NCBI GenBank assembly: GCA_016190055.1 | Contig: JACPRH010000010.1 | Location: 1-64,000 of the forward strand | Direction: 5' to 3' | From: Nitrososphaerota archaeon | Lineage (GTDB): Archaea; Thermoproteota; Nitrososphaeria; Nitrososphaerales; JACPRH01 | Length of the DNA stretch: 64,000 bases | Shown: positions 27,711-37,412 of the stretch, piece by piece | Position numbering within the stretch: the first letter of the stretch is position 1 | Layout: each line of letters starts with the position of its first letter | Position numbers and translations under genes: made by a program | Notes under the pieces: generated by a model | What the model saw: only the letters and a program-made list of their open reading frames with translations | Database searches by the model: none | Told to the model about the DNA's origin: nothing

Positions 27711-28511
27711 TTGACTATAAGCGAGAAAACATGGCGATCCCTGAAGGATCTAGGCCTGACGCAGTACGAAATCAAGTCCTACGTCGCACTACTAGCCCGG
27801 GGCCCAATGCAGGCAAACCAAGTCAGCCGCGAAGCGGAGGTGCCGTACTCAAAAATATACGAGGTTATGGGAAGCCTTGAGAAGAAAGGCTGGATAGAAG
27901 TGGATCACGACCGCCCCTCAAAATACTACCCAAAATCACCGTCAATGGCCGTAGAAACCATGAAGACAAAGGTCGAAAGCGACCTGAAACGCCACGAGTC
28001 GCAAGTCGTTGAAGAGCTGCAACCTCTCTACGAGCAGAAAGAAACCAGAGAGCGCCCCAACATCTGGATCGTTCATGGCGAATTCAACATCCTAGCCCGC
28101 ATCAGACAAACCCTCTCAGGCTGCGAACATGAACTCCTGATAGCCGTACCCTCAATACTAGACGAAGTAGTAGACCTCCTCACTCCCCTACTGCTCACCC
28201 TGAGAAGCAAAGGCGTCAAAATCACCATCCTCACCACCAAAGACGTCTCACCAAACGTCCTAAACAGGCTAGCCAAACTCACCGAACTCCGCGTCAGAGA
28301 CAACATGTTCGGCGGAGGAGTAATCAGTGACGCAAAAGAAGTAGTACTCCTACTAGGCGACGAAGAACAACAGCAGCAACCACCTGAACAACAAATATCA
28401 TCCGCCCTAGCAATCTGCTCAGAACACTCAGGACTAGCGAAGTTCGCGAAAAACTACTTCACCTTCCTCTGGAAAGAAGCAGAACCCTACAAGCAAACAA
28501 CACAAGCGTGA
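27711..28511 (+). CDS. TrmB-family transcription regulator
   Basis: Winged-helix DNA-binding domain at residues 8-75 (LGLTQYEIKSYVALLARGPM, VSREAEVPYSKIYEVMGSLE, GWIEVDHDRPSKYYP) and a C-terminal PLD-like effector domain (ELLIAVPSILDEVVDLL, VKITILTTKDVS). 266 residues, typical of TrmB. TTG start seven bases after AGGTGA. Divergently next to the tetraether synthase gene, so it may control membrane-lipid cyclisation or crosslinking; that is inference from position. Confidence 0.85.
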   Translation: MTISEKTWRSLKDLGLTQYEIKSYVALLARGPMQANQVSREAEVPYSKIYEVMGSLEKKGWIEVDHDRPSKYYPKSPSMAVETMKTKVESDLKRHESQVVEELQPLYEQKETRERPNIWIVHGEFNILARIRQTLSGCEHELLIAVPSILDEVVDLLTPLLLTLRSKGVKITILTTKDVSPNVLNRLAKLTELRVRDNMFGGGVISDAKEVVLLLGDEEQQQQPPEQQISSALAICSEHSGLAKFAKNYFTFLWKEAEPYKQTTQA

Positions 28512-28547
28512 ACCAAGACCGCCGCCTAATCAAGGTCAGACCGTTGT

Positions 28548-29120
28548 CTAGTCTAGCCAGACTGACTTTTCTTTGAACGAGATACGTGAAGCTGGCGGTG
28601 GGGTAGGCATCGATGAATAGCCTAGGTATATGAATCCGAAGAGGTACTCAGGATTCTTTAATGCGAAGAACTGGTTGACCTTCTTCTGGTAAGTCGCATC
28701 ACCCGTCCTGAGGAGTGTAGCGAGACCTAGTGCCTGTGCCTCTAACATCATGTTCTGCGCAGCCATAGCTACGGATGCAAACTCCTCAACCACCTTCACC
28801 CCCGGCTTATCCTGAGGACTCGCTACCACCGCAATTATCACAGGCGCTCTAAGCGGTTTACCTCGCTCCGAATCTAGCTTAGCCTTCGCTTCTTGACTAT
28901 CAGGATCCTGTAAAGTATCCCGTAATGCTTCAGCCATGACCTCTCCCAGCCTTTTCCGTGCATCACCCGAGAGGACAACGAACCTCCAAGGCTCTGTTCG
29001 GTGGTGACTAGGCGCCCAAGTGCCCGCCTCGAGAATCTTCTCTATCAAAGCCTTAGGCGGCACCTCATCCGTCACCTTACCAATACTTCGCCTCGTCTTA
29101 ATGGTCTCAAAAACATCCAT
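28548..29120 (-). CDS. Nitroreductase-family flavoprotein
   Basis: 190-residue FMN-dependent oxidoreductase: TIKTRRSIGKVTDE (FMN-binding Arg/Ser), AGTWAPSHHRTEPWRFVVLSG, a LGLATLLRTGD helix and YLFGFIYLGY end. Substrate range of the family is broad (nitro compounds, quinones, flavin fragmentation), so the role is not fixed. Convergent with the TrmB-like gene. Confidence 0.88.
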   Translation of the reverse strand: MDVFETIKTRRSIGKVTDEVPPKALIEKILEAGTWAPSHHRTEPWRFVVLSGDARKRLGEVMAEALRDTLQDPDSQEAKAKLDSERGKPLRAPVIIAVVASPQDKPGVKVVEEFASVAMAAQNMMLEAQALGLATLLRTGDATYQKKVNQFFALKNPEYLFGFIYLGYSSMPTPPPASRISFKEKSVWLD

Positions 29121-29249
29121 AACTCAACAAGACCCCGTAAAAAAAGCAAAGCCAGTGCTACACATAAGCATTGTGCAGTGACTATGAAGAAAGAAGGAGA
29201 ACTGACCGGCAGCGTTCTTAGCGTTGCTACCAGTCTGTCTGCCAGTTAT

Positions 29250-30320
29250 CTATCGTTCGCGTTTGCCTGCGACGAAATCTAGGAGCGCCTGCTTCGCTTC
29301 GTTGTACGGCATCTGGACTGGTGGATGTTTGAAGCAGTAAGCTGAGATGCTTTCAAGCTGTCCTGATATGCCGCGTTCAAGAGCTATCTTGGAGCAGCGG
29401 ACTGCATCAATCATAACTCCCGCGCTGTTGTAAGCGTCTACGACATGGAGCTTTACATCAATCTGCACAGGTGTGTCACCAAAGTATCTTCCTTTCAGGT
29501 AGATGTAGCAGATCTTGTCGTTGTCGAGGAAGCGCACGAAGTCGCTTGGACCGATACGGGTGGGCACCGCGTAGGGCGTCATAGCCCGCACTGCGCTGGT
29601 CTTGCTCTCTCGTTTGTCGGCGAGACGGGTCTCCTCTTGCATGTTCAGGAAATCGGTGTCTCCTCCAATATTCAGCTGATAGGTTTCGTCAACCTTGACT
29701 CCTCTGTCGATGCAGAGCTTCACCAGCGTCTTGTGGAGAACGGTTGCACCGAGCTGACTCATAACATCGTCACCCGCAACCGGCAGATTAGCTTCAACGA
29801 ACCGTTTCTGCCACTTCGGGTTAGATGCGATGAACACCGGCATTGCGTTGATGAATGCAACCTTAGCCTTCAAAGCCTGCTCCGCGTAAAACTCGGTAGC
29901 CTTTTTGCTTCCTACTGGGAGATAGCTTGCCACAACCTCTGCACCGGAGTCCTTTAACGCCTTTGCAACATCAACCGGCTTACTGCCATCTGGGTTAACA
30001 ATGCCGGTGAGATACTTTCCGATTCCGTCCATGGTGGGTCCCTTCTGAACCTTTACCCCGAGCTTCGACACATCAGTAATCTTCACTGTGTTATTAGGCG
30101 GCTGGTAAATGGCCTCTGAAAGATCTTTACCAACCTTCTCCTTATGCACATCAAAGGCGGCTACAAACTCAATGTCGCTAGGCTCAAACCCCCCAAGATT
30201 ATACGCTGCAAGACCAATCGCGTCATCTGCACCCTTCTTCCCACTATAGTAATGGACACCCTGAACAAGCGCCGAGGCGCAGTTTCCGACACCGACTATC
30301 GCAACCTTGATTCTCCCCAT
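29250..30320 (-). CDS. ino1: L-myo-inositol-1-phosphate synthase
   Basis: Converts glucose 6-phosphate to inositol 1-phosphate with bound NAD. Rossmann motif VAIVGVGNCASALVQGV (residues 6-22), conserved core SYLPVGSKKATEFYAEQALKA, INAMPVFIAS, and GDDVMSQLGATVLHK, then NIGGDTDFLNM. 356 residues matches the short archaeal/actinobacterial type. Product feeds archaetidylinositol head groups or osmolytes. A GCTATATAAAAAA box near 30355-30367 sits about 35-45 nt upstream of the ATG. Confidence 0.93.
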   Translation of the reverse strand: MGRIKVAIVGVGNCASALVQGVHYYSGKKGADDAIGLAAYNLGGFEPSDIEFVAAFDVHKEKVGKDLSEAIYQPPNNTVKITDVSKLGVKVQKGPTMDGIGKYLTGIVNPDGSKPVDVAKALKDSGAEVVASYLPVGSKKATEFYAEQALKAKVAFINAMPVFIASNPKWQKRFVEANLPVAGDDVMSQLGATVLHKTLVKLCIDRGVKVDETYQLNIGGDTDFLNMQEETRLADKRESKTSAVRAMTPYAVPTRIGPSDFVRFLDNDKICYIYLKGRYFGDTPVQIDVKLHVVDAYNSAGVMIDAVRCSKIALERGISGQLESISAYCFKHPPVQMPYNEAKQALLDFVAGKRER

Positions 30321-30481
30321 AAGCTGATCAGTTCCGCCAGAACCCAGCCACTACAGCTATATAAAAAAGACAGCCCCGCCAGCAGAGACCAGTATTTTCC
30401 TACTAAACTCTCTATTAGCTTCCTGTTCACGGCTTTCCAGATAAGATCTATTACTGCGCTTTGCGTATACGCTGTTCAGAG

Positions 30482-32104
30482 TTAATTTAGTCTCTTGTAT
30501 TTGCGGAAAGTAATCGCCAGCATTGTTGACACAATACCGATTAGCGCTACCGAGCCGATCGCAGCAGGTAGAACCGTGTCGTTCATTTCAGCCACCTGCT
30601 CAGATATCGCAGCTCCAACCGGGCTGACCGATCTGAGTTGCTGAATAGCTAATTGGATCAAAGGCGCCGCTGTGGTTGTTGCGTTTAGCGTAAATGGAAG
30701 CACCTCGATATATCCTATCATTCTCATTTCGTCATGAATGATGCAGATGTAGGTGTAGACCCCTGGCTTTGTGAAGGTTAATGCGTAGCTTTGCCCCGGA
30801 AGAAGTACGCCTGAATTGTAGTAACCTGTTCCATTATAGCTTGTGTTGTTTCCAAAAGCGTTCAAAGCCTCTGGGCTTGGAAAACCAGGTATCTTCATCC
30901 CCGCTGGAAGGAAGCTAACTGTGTGTATCGCCTGCGGCGAAAAGTTTGTCCAGTTAACGGTGTCACCTGTCCTCACCACGAGGAACTCAGGAATGAAACG
31001 CATGTAAGCCGCGGCACTGTAAACAACATCACCGCACGATATCGGCTTAGAACCGGTACCCGCCATTGTAGGCCCAGTATGCACGTTAACAAACCAGCCG
31101 TCTGACGCGATGAGAAGAGTTGGAGGCCCACGGATAATCGTCACACTGCTTGCTGTACCATCAGACCCAGCAGTCAGTTGATTGAGCGGATAGAGAATTG
31201 GTCCTCCTGCTGCGCAAGTGCCAACATGAATGTGCTCTGGATGGGTGCTGTTCGGCGATAAACCGGTCACATTAACAGTCACCTGCAGGGTTCCGGGCGC
31301 AGTCACATTGAGGGTCGCAAAACCTTGAGCGTTTTCTCCTTGCTTAGCTGAAAGCGTCACATTGACGGACTCCTCAGTGCTAACTCCTGCTGCAATGTTG
31401 AAGACTAGTGTGCCGTTGGCGCCTGAAGTTGTGTCAACATGATGCATGTTTATTGCGTCCTGCAATGCAAGAATATCCTGATGCAGCTTTGGGCCTGGTT
31501 GCCGATCAAACTGAGATTTAGGATATGGAGTTCCCTTAGGCTGCACTACGACAATCCCCTGCATACCGGGATGTATTTCGCAGATGTACACATACACTCC
31601 TGGTTTAGTAAAGGTCAAGACAAAGACTTGTCCAGGCGATAATAACCCTGAGCTGCAAACTCCTGTACCATTGTATGAATCACAGGGCACAGGTATAGTG
31701 GCCTCTAGGCTCTCAGGAGCAGGCGGCTGCGTCCCGCTGAGAAAACTGACCGTATGGGGCTCCAGTCCACCAAGCGCCCACACCACCGTGTCACCTTCAT
31801 CTATTGTGGTGACTCCCGGGTAAAACGCCATTGTTTGAATAGCTCCGTCTGGTGACTGACCTCCAGCAAAGACACCCCAAACACGGCTTTCATTTTGTTT
31901 CATATCTGACATATCATTTTCCATCTGCATCTCTATGCCATCTACTTTCATAGCTTGTTCAGAAATCATATCTTGAGCAGCTCGATTCGACCTCGTTGAG
32001 GAGTCTAAGTTTGACGAAGCTGCAAATACCGGTTGGATCACGGTTAATCCAGCCATCAGAGATGACAAAATGAGGCATGTTGCTAAATATGGTGTGGACT
32101 TCAT
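30482..32104 (-). CDS. Cupredoxin-CHRD-cupredoxin membrane-anchored copper protein
   Basis: Signal peptide (1-28), first cupredoxin with type-1 copper ligands (PHTVSF His; YICEIHPGMQ Cys-His-Met, about residues 115-180), a CHRD/superoxide-dismutase-like domain (HPEHIHVGTCAAGGP...GWFVNVHTGP, about 220-355), a second cupredoxin (AIHTVSFLPAG; YICIIHDEMRM, about 375-470) and a C-terminal membrane helix (about 512-533). Extracellular electron carrier or copper/oxidative-stress protein. Second site keeps Cys, His and a Met with altered neighbours. Monocistronic. Confidence 0.85.
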   Translation of the reverse strand: MKSTPYLATCLILSSLMAGLTVIQPVFAASSNLDSSTRSNRAAQDMISEQAMKVDGIEMQMENDMSDMKQNESRVWGVFAGGQSPDGAIQTMAFYPGVTTIDEGDTVVWALGGLEPHTVSFLSGTQPPAPESLEATIPVPCDSYNGTGVCSSGLLSPGQVFVLTFTKPGVYVYICEIHPGMQGIVVVQPKGTPYPKSQFDRQPGPKLHQDILALQDAINMHHVDTTSGANGTLVFNIAAGVSTEESVNVTLSAKQGENAQGFATLNVTAPGTLQVTVNVTGLSPNSTHPEHIHVGTCAAGGPILYPLNQLTAGSDGTASSVTIIRGPPTLLIASDGWFVNVHTGPTMAGTGSKPISCGDVVYSAAAYMRFIPEFLVVRTGDTVNWTNFSPQAIHTVSFLPAGMKIPGFPSPEALNAFGNNTSYNGTGYYNSGVLLPGQSYALTFTKPGVYTYICIIHDEMRMIGYIEVLPFTLNATTTAAPLIQLAIQQLRSVSPVGAAISEQVAEMNDTVLPAAIGSVALIGIVSTMLAITFRKYKRLN

Positions 32105-32321
32105 ATATTTATCACAGTAACTCCGAAACTAATAAGGATACTGAGAAAAAGACTCTGGAACATATCAAAAATACTACTTATATTGCATTATAGAACAATT
32201 ATGACTTAACCACTAGCATTTTCAAGGTATCTCAAAAAGGGTCAGACAACTAAACACCATTCAGACCAAGTAACAACAACTGAAAACGCCCTTAATTAGG
32301 CGCAATCCAGAGATTGACGCC

Positions 32322-33122
32322 GTGAACTACCTCCAACTTCTGGACGAAGCCTTCAATGCAGCAGAACAGGCAACCCTGAAAATACATTCAACCAAAGAGG
32401 CTGCTACACCGCTCAAGGTAGGCGCATTCGGAGACACAACCTACCGCATCGACAAAGCAGCTGAAGACGCCATCATCCAAGTAATCCAGCAGCACCTCCC
32501 CAACTCGCTGATTGTAAGCGAAGAGGCCGGTAGCATAGGAGACCACGACGGAACACCACTAATCCTCATCGATCCTATCGATGGCAGCACCAACGCTTCC
32601 CGAGGCGTCCCATTCTACTCCTCCGCAATAGCCATCCTCGAAGGACACCACTTCGGAGACGTAGCTGCAGCCGGGGTCCTCGACCTGATCCATAAGGAAA
32701 GAATCGTTTCAGCGGGCAGTGGACAGGTGACTGTAAACGGTCGACAGGCAGCCCCAACCTCAGCAAAGCCCTTCGATAAAGCCTACGTCAACATAAACCT
32801 GCGATCAAAGTCGTCAGACAGAGCTGAGCAGTGGCTCCGCGCTCTGCTTAATGGGGTGCGGTATCCTCGCTTCCTCGGCTCAGCCGCCTTGGAGACAGCT
32901 TACGTCGCTATCGGCAGAGCAGACGCTTTCATTCAAATCGATCCGAATCTAAGATCCTTTGACTGCATCGGCGCGCTGTTTATGGTGCAGGAGGCCGGCG
33001 GCTGGTTCAAATGTCTAAACACAGATCTAGACAAGGTAGATCTGAGAGGACCTGAAAGGTTCGCATACGTAGCTGCCTGTGACGCTGAAATGGGTGAAGC
33101 AATCATGTCCGTAAAACCGTAG
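32322..33122 (+). CDS. Inositol monophosphatase / fructose-1,6-bisphosphatase family
   Basis: Mg-dependent phosphatase: EEAGS (residue about 67) and IDPIDGSTN (about 85) hold the metal ligands. The C-terminal motif reads SFDCIGALFMVQEAGGW where most members have WDxAA...EAGG. Archaeal members often hydrolyse both inositol phosphate and fructose bisphosphate. Start is GTG. Inositol-phosphate synthase is 2 kb upstream, which makes an inositol pathway role reasonable. Confidence 0.85.
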   Translation: MNYLQLLDEAFNAAEQATLKIHSTKEAATPLKVGAFGDTTYRIDKAAEDAIIQVIQQHLPNSLIVSEEAGSIGDHDGTPLILIDPIDGSTNASRGVPFYSSAIAILEGHHFGDVAAAGVLDLIHKERIVSAGSGQVTVNGRQAAPTSAKPFDKAYVNINLRSKSSDRAEQWLRALLNGVRYPRFLGSAALETAYVAIGRADAFIQIDPNLRSFDCIGALFMVQEAGGWFKCLNTDLDKVDLRGPERFAYVAACDAEMGEAIMSVKP

Positions 33123-33255
33123 CTGTTTCCTCACTTGCCACGATCTTTGACGAAGCCTTTCAGAACCTCCTAAATTGCCTGTTTCCAGTTAAGCTGAGAC
33201 AATACAATTAAAAAGAACTGCATTAGTGTAATGCGCATCAGGCTAGAGACTGGAC

Positions 33256-33699
33256 ATGTTCGAGGAAAGATCAGCCGGCGCGGTTCTTTTCATTGACGAC
33301 GGAGCAAGCATCAAATTCCTAGTCCTCCACTACCCTGCTGGTCACTGGGATTTCCCGAAGGGCAACATAGAGAAGGGTGAGGAGCCTCTTGACACGGTCA
33401 GGCGAGAGGTGGAGGAGGAGACTGGAATAAAGAACATTGAGATAATCCCAGGCTTCAAACGGGAAATCGAATACTACTATAGGCGAAGCGGCGAACTCGT
33501 CCACAAACAGGTAATCTACCTGCTGGCGAAGACAACAACCCGCGCCGTGACGTTATCAGCTGAGCATCAGAATTACGCTTGGCTTGACTTCGAAAAATCC
33601 GTGGATCGAGTCACCTATCGCAACTCTAAGACAATTCTACGTGAAGCAGCTAAGTTCCTCGGCGAAGGATCCAAGCGTCGCGGCGAATCCGCTCAGTAG
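33256..33699 (+). CDS. Nudix hydrolase, Ap4A-hydrolase-like
   Basis: 147-residue pyrophosphohydrolase. Complete Nudix box GNIEKGEEPLDTVRREVEEE followed by TGI (residues about 35-58). The HYPAGHWDFPKG preceding it and FKREIEYYYRRSGELVHKQV resemble bis(5'-nucleosyl)-tetraphosphatase (asymmetrical) enzymes. Its 3' end overlaps the convergent pyrF by 50 bp. Confidence 0.88.
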   Translation: MFEERSAGAVLFIDDGASIKFLVLHYPAGHWDFPKGNIEKGEEPLDTVRREVEEETGIKNIEIIPGFKREIEYYYRRSGELVHKQVIYLLAKTTTRAVTLSAEHQNYAWLDFEKSVDRVTYRNSKTILREAAKFLGEGSKRRGESAQ

Positions 33700-34426
33700 C
33701 CGTAGCAGGGTTATCCGCCAACAGGATTGCACGTCCAATAATTAGGTAGTCAGTGCCAGCTCGGACTGCTCTAACCAGCGAACCTCCCTGCACCCCCACG
33801 CCGGGGCTGAATATCGGGATCTTCCCTTTAACCCGTGCAGCGACCTCTGAGATTGTTTGAGGCTTAGTGGCTCCAACCACTATCCCATCAGCACCCCACT
33901 CCAAGGCTCGTTCGAGGAACAAGTTATGGATCTTAACTTGATTACGAGCCTTGTCGAGCACAATCAGGTTATATCCCTCCTCCGCACCTTTATGACTCAT
34001 GTAAACAAGGAATATCACGCCTTTCCCCGCACTGTGAGCCTGCTCGATAACAGGCCCCAAAGCCTCCTCAAAACCGACTATGGGATTGGAGATAACAGCG
34101 TCGAAGCCGGCTTTCCAAAGAGCTTTACCCGCCGCCAAATTCGTTGAAGCGATATCGTTTAGCTTGATGTCTGCAATGGCCTGCAACCCCTTCTGGTGAG
34201 CCGCTTCAACGATTTGCTTCACCTCTTCAAGGCCAAGTGGAAGAAGAAGGTGAAAGTTGATTTTTACCGCGGCGAGGCCGCTGCCTGTCTCTTTGATGAT
34301 GTTCAGCGCCTTTTCCTGGAGCCGCTTCGGCTCGTCATCAGTGTAGTCTAGAGCAAGGACTATGCAGCTTGAATGCCGCTCAGCACTCTCACGCATCCTT
34401 TCAACAAAACTGTTTACGGTGCTCAT
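33650..34426 (-). CDS. pyrF: Orotidine 5'-phosphate decarboxylase
   Basis: Last step of UMP synthesis. LALDYTDDEP at the first strand, catalytic DIKLNDIASTN (Asp-x-Lys-x-x-Asp, about residues 87-97) and phosphate-binding IFSPGVGVQGG and YLIIGRAIL near the end. 258 residues. Starts directly after the stop of the upstream hypothetical gene, so they form an operon. Pyrimidine genes pyrD and pyrK are 14 kb away. Confidence 0.93.
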   Translation of the reverse strand: MSTVNSFVERMRESAERHSSCIVLALDYTDDEPKRLQEKALNIIKETGSGLAAVKINFHLLLPLGLEEVKQIVEAAHQKGLQAIADIKLNDIASTNLAAGKALWKAGFDAVISNPIVGFEEALGPVIEQAHSAGKGVIFLVYMSHKGAEEGYNLIVLDKARNQVKIHNLFLERALEWGADGIVVGATKPQTISEVAARVKGKIPIFSPGVGVQGGSLVRAVRAGTDYLIIGRAILLADNPATATERIRRDAWILRRGT

Positions 34427-35149
34427 CTACAGATCAACCATCGGATGCGTCTCTTTCAACTCACAGATCTTTCCGTAGACGTACCCATGCTCATCAATCC
34501 TATCCGTCAAGCCTGTCTTCTCAGGATTTACGCTGGAGTATCTTACAAACCTGTGGCTCGGACGATCAGTCAACTCTATGTAAAAGAAGACCGCTGTCTC
34601 ATCCGAGTCATCCAGCCTTGCGAAGGACCCTAGGACCCATAGTTCACCCTTTCCCTTGAAGGTGAAGAGCGGCAGAGGCGACTCCTCGAAAACAATCTTG
34701 TAAAGCGCAACCTTGCAGAGACTATCCAAATCCTCAACCTGCATCGACAGGTAATGCTCACGCGGATTCTCCTCTTTCTTCCCAGTAACTGACACTAAAC
34801 CTTCCGCGAATATTTCAGGAATCTTCTCAATCGAAATTATCGGCGCATAGACATTAGACGGATCACGGGTCGCGCTGCTGAGCTCAACAATCTCCTTCCC
34901 ACCCAAATTTCGATACCCCAGAAAACTCCCTGCACTCTCACTCCTAGCAAAGTAGAGAACCGGCGTCCCCATGAAAAGATCGAGCTGAATAGCCAAGAGA
35001 ACCTCACCGTTCATCTTGAAGCCGAAAATCGGTAGAGCCACCCGCTCCAATGCACAGGCAAGCCTAGCGAGATCCTTCAGACCAACAACCTCAACGAAAC
35101 TAGGCGGGTTAAGCTTCTTGTTGTTGTCATCAGCAGCAGCAACAGGCAT
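34427..35149 (-). CDS. Hypothetical protein co-transcribed with pyrF
   Basis: 240 residues, no signal or membrane helices. It seems to contain two related halves (residues about 20-120 and 130-230), each with a helix (LACALERVALPIFGFKMNGE; CKVALYKIVFEESPLPLFTFKGKGE) followed by strands, suggesting an internal duplication. Stop abuts the pyrF ATG with no gap. Function unknown. Confidence 0.6.
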   Translation of the reverse strand: MPVAAADDNNKKLNPPSFVEVVGLKDLARLACALERVALPIFGFKMNGEVLLAIQLDLFMGTPVLYFARSESAGSFLGYRNLGGKEIVELSSATRDPSNVYAPIISIEKIPEIFAEGLVSVTGKKEENPREHYLSMQVEDLDSLCKVALYKIVFEESPLPLFTFKGKGELWVLGSFARLDDSDETAVFFYIELTDRPSHRFVRYSSVNPEKTGLTDRIDEHGYVYGKICELKETHPMVDL

Positions 35150-35287
35150 AGCGGCGAGTCTAAAAACGGTTCCTAAATAAGTTAGCTAAACAACAAGCAA
35201 ACCCGCGCTCAAACGTCAAGACAAGAAGAGACAAGATAATTCAAGGCTGGATATTATAGCATATTAAACTCTGCTTTGTCTGGTCTT

Positions 35288-35524
35288 ATGATGGGTCGTA
35301 TATCCAAGATAGTCGGCGCCTTACTGTTCACATACGGCGTACTGACCGGTATTAGCATGCTCTTCGTCCCAGACAGCATCTACAACCAGTACTACCTCTA
35401 CTACATGGGGCAGACCAGCATATTCATCCTACTAGGCATCTTCCTCTTCAAACGCGGCGGACGCAAAAAACAGGGAGATGAGGACACAGCAACAGCGTCG
35501 GTTAAAAAAAAGGACACTAGCTGA
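35288..35524 (+). CDS. Small two-helix membrane protein
   Basis: 78 residues: two membrane helices (about 8-25 and 35-52) and a charged cytoplasmic tail rich in Lys, Arg, Asp and Thr. ATG 35288 is preferred to TTG 35276; ATATTATAGC at about 35251 is the likely TATA box. No family recognised. Confidence 0.5.
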   Translation: MMGRISKIVGALLFTYGVLTGISMLFVPDSIYNQYYLYYMGQTSIFILLGIFLFKRGGRKKQGDEDTATASVKKKDTS

Positions 35525-35579
35525 GGATCCTCCAAACCCAGCTAATCTCGCTTGAACCGTCACACTGCATTGCAGGATT

Positions 35580-36443
35580 TCACGGTAAACGGATCACTCC
35601 AATGATGAAGCAGAGCTGCATGACTATGTGCATAATTCTCATCTTCGACTTCACCGCGCGGCAGCTTTTGACATCCTGAGTTTTTCCAAGAAGCCTAGTT
35701 ATCGTTAGGCTACTGTAGACCGATGCCCCGATAAGCATCAATGGAAATAGTATATTGAGGTTGGCCGCCTGATAGAACGATAACCCTAGCGCGACTATTA
35801 GGAGCGGTAGCGTTAACGTGATTTTAACTGTATTCTCCGGCCCGATTAAAACTGATAAAGAACGTACTCCCGCAGATAGATCGCCCTTCAAATCAGCTAC
35901 ATCTCCCAGAAACAGAGTCACCAGCGAGAAGACAGCGAATGCGATTGACGCCAAAATTACCGCGGCGCTTATCTGTCCTATTATAACTCCTCCAGTTAGG
36001 CTACACACTATTGCACCAGCCACTGGGACAACTATCTTGTGTGGAAAATGCTCCTTAGCTCTGAGCGGCGGGGTTGAGTAGGAGATGCCTAGCAGAAAGG
36101 CCGCTAGGAATAAGGCGACCGTAACCATACTGATAGAGAACGCTACGTAGAGCGCAACGGCCGCCATCAGGCACACAAGTATCGCCGCGTCTCCGTTACT
36201 TGCCGCACCTGAAGCCAAAGGTCGATTAGGCGAGTTTATTCTATCCTCATCAACATCCATCATTGCACTGAAAATGTAGATGGAGAGACTGAGGAGAAGA
36301 TATCCTAGCGACGCGGTAGCTAAACGCGGAAGCTCAACCCTGAGCTCAGAAGCTACTAGAACAGATACGGTTAGAGACCAGGCGAAGATAATCGTCCGAG
36401 ACTCAGACCGAACGATCAGCAGCCAAGCCCTGACCCTTCGCAT
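35580..36443 (-). CDS. UbiA-family prenyltransferase
   Basis: Integral membrane transferase, eight or nine helices. First Asp-rich motif is DVDEDRINSPNRPLASG (about residue 63) and second is GDVADLKGD (about residue 180); both bind Mg-diphosphate of the prenyl donor. The NxPxRPxxSG extension is like geranylgeranylglycerol-phosphate geranylgeranyltransferase, which adds the second lipid chain, but quinone or heme prenyltransferases cannot be excluded. The first 41 bp overlap the end of the upstream regulator gene in another frame, so the true start may be slightly downstream. Confidence 0.8.
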   Translation of the reverse strand: MRRVRAWLLIVRSESRTIIFAWSLTVSVLVASELRVELPRLATASLGYLLLSLSIYIFSAMMDVDEDRINSPNRPLASGAASNGDAAILVCLMAAVALYVAFSISMVTVALFLAAFLLGISYSTPPLRAKEHFPHKIVVPVAGAIVCSLTGGVIIGQISAAVILASIAFAVFSLVTLFLGDVADLKGDLSAGVRSLSVLIGPENTVKITLTLPLLIVALGLSFYQAANLNILFPLMLIGASVYSSLTITRLLGKTQDVKSCRAVKSKMRIMHIVMQLCFIIGVIRLP

Positions 36444-37368
36444 GCCTAGTCTCTTCGACTTCTCTTAAGATATCTTCAACAGGTCTCTCGAACATGACAG
36501 TCATATCATCCGTCTCCCCGTGAGCCCATAGCGCTTCGAAGTACTGCTTCATATTCTGAGCCAAAACGGGGCTTTCAAACCAGAGGCCTAGGAAGAACAA
36601 GGAAGGGTCAGAAGGATTCACAATCTCGATCCCGACGGAAACACCGTCTATGACTAGAAAGCTATAGGGAACAAACGACTTTCTCATAAAGACATTCGGG
36701 CTCTTCGTGAGATGGCGGTAAGTCAACAGTGATTGAGGGTTAGCAATTATGTTACCGAATATCTGAAGCCTCTCCGAAAGTGCTCCTCTGTTGCTGTGTA
36801 TAACATGAATCTTGCAGTTTCTTGATGCCGCGTTAATGGCGGCCTCTGCTGTCCTGAAGTCCACATACCTACTAGCTACAAATATCTCGGTTCGCATCTT
36901 CTCCATCTTGCTCTTCAGAACTTCGACCAGATCGTCCCAACTTCGATGCAGACGAATAGGTTTCAAACCAGATACGCCTAGAGACGACTCGAGATTCTTC
37001 AAAACCTCCTGTGAGATCGTATCTACAGAAGCTCGATCATTCTCATCATCTAACCGGTTTCGCAGCTCATGAAGAATCCTGATGCTTCCACGGTTCAAAA
37101 GCATCTGCCTAAGCCCCTTCACCTGATTTTCAAAGATCATAGAGCCCAGCATCGTATGTCTATACATAGATTCATCCTTGTAGAGTAAGCCAAGCGTCAC
37201 CAATTCATGTAGCCTTTGATAGTAGCGTTTCTTAGATAATCCGTGAGACTTGAAGATCGTTTCATAAGACTCTATCCCTTCCTCAGCCAAGTTGAAGAGG
37301 AGAAGCGCATCTTCATTGGAAAGGGCGGACATAATCGCCCGAACCTGCTCGTCCAACGCACCGCTCAT
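36403..37368 (-). CDS. Transcription regulator with HTH and PLD-like domain
   Basis: About 321 residues. N-terminal winged helix (MSALSNEDALLLFNLAEEGI, GLSKKRYYQRLHELVTLGLL) and a C-terminal domain resembling TrmB/PLD-like effector domains (EIFVASRYVDFRTAEAAINA; FVPYSFLVIDGVSVGIEIV). ATG 37368 is chosen because TTTTTAAACT (TATA, about 37391-37400 on this strand) is 26 nt upstream, making the mRNA leaderless; the longer frame from 37461 would start upstream of the promoter. Overlaps the UbiA gene. Confidence 0.72.
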   Translation of the reverse strand: MSGALDEQVRAIMSALSNEDALLLFNLAEEGIESYETIFKSHGLSKKRYYQRLHELVTLGLLYKDESMYRHTMLGSMIFENQVKGLRQMLLNRGSIRILHELRNRLDDENDRASVDTISQEVLKNLESSLGVSGLKPIRLHRSWDDLVEVLKSKMEKMRTEIFVASRYVDFRTAEAAINAASRNCKIHVIHSNRGALSERLQIFGNIIANPQSLLTYRHLTKSPNVFMRKSFVPYSFLVIDGVSVGIEIVNPSDPSLFFLGLWFESPVLAQNMKQYFEALWAHGETDDMTVMFERPVEDILREVEETRHAKGQGLAADRSV

Positions 37369-37412
37369 ATGCCCCACTGCAACACAACTAAGTTTAAAAA
37401 TCTTTCCAACAA

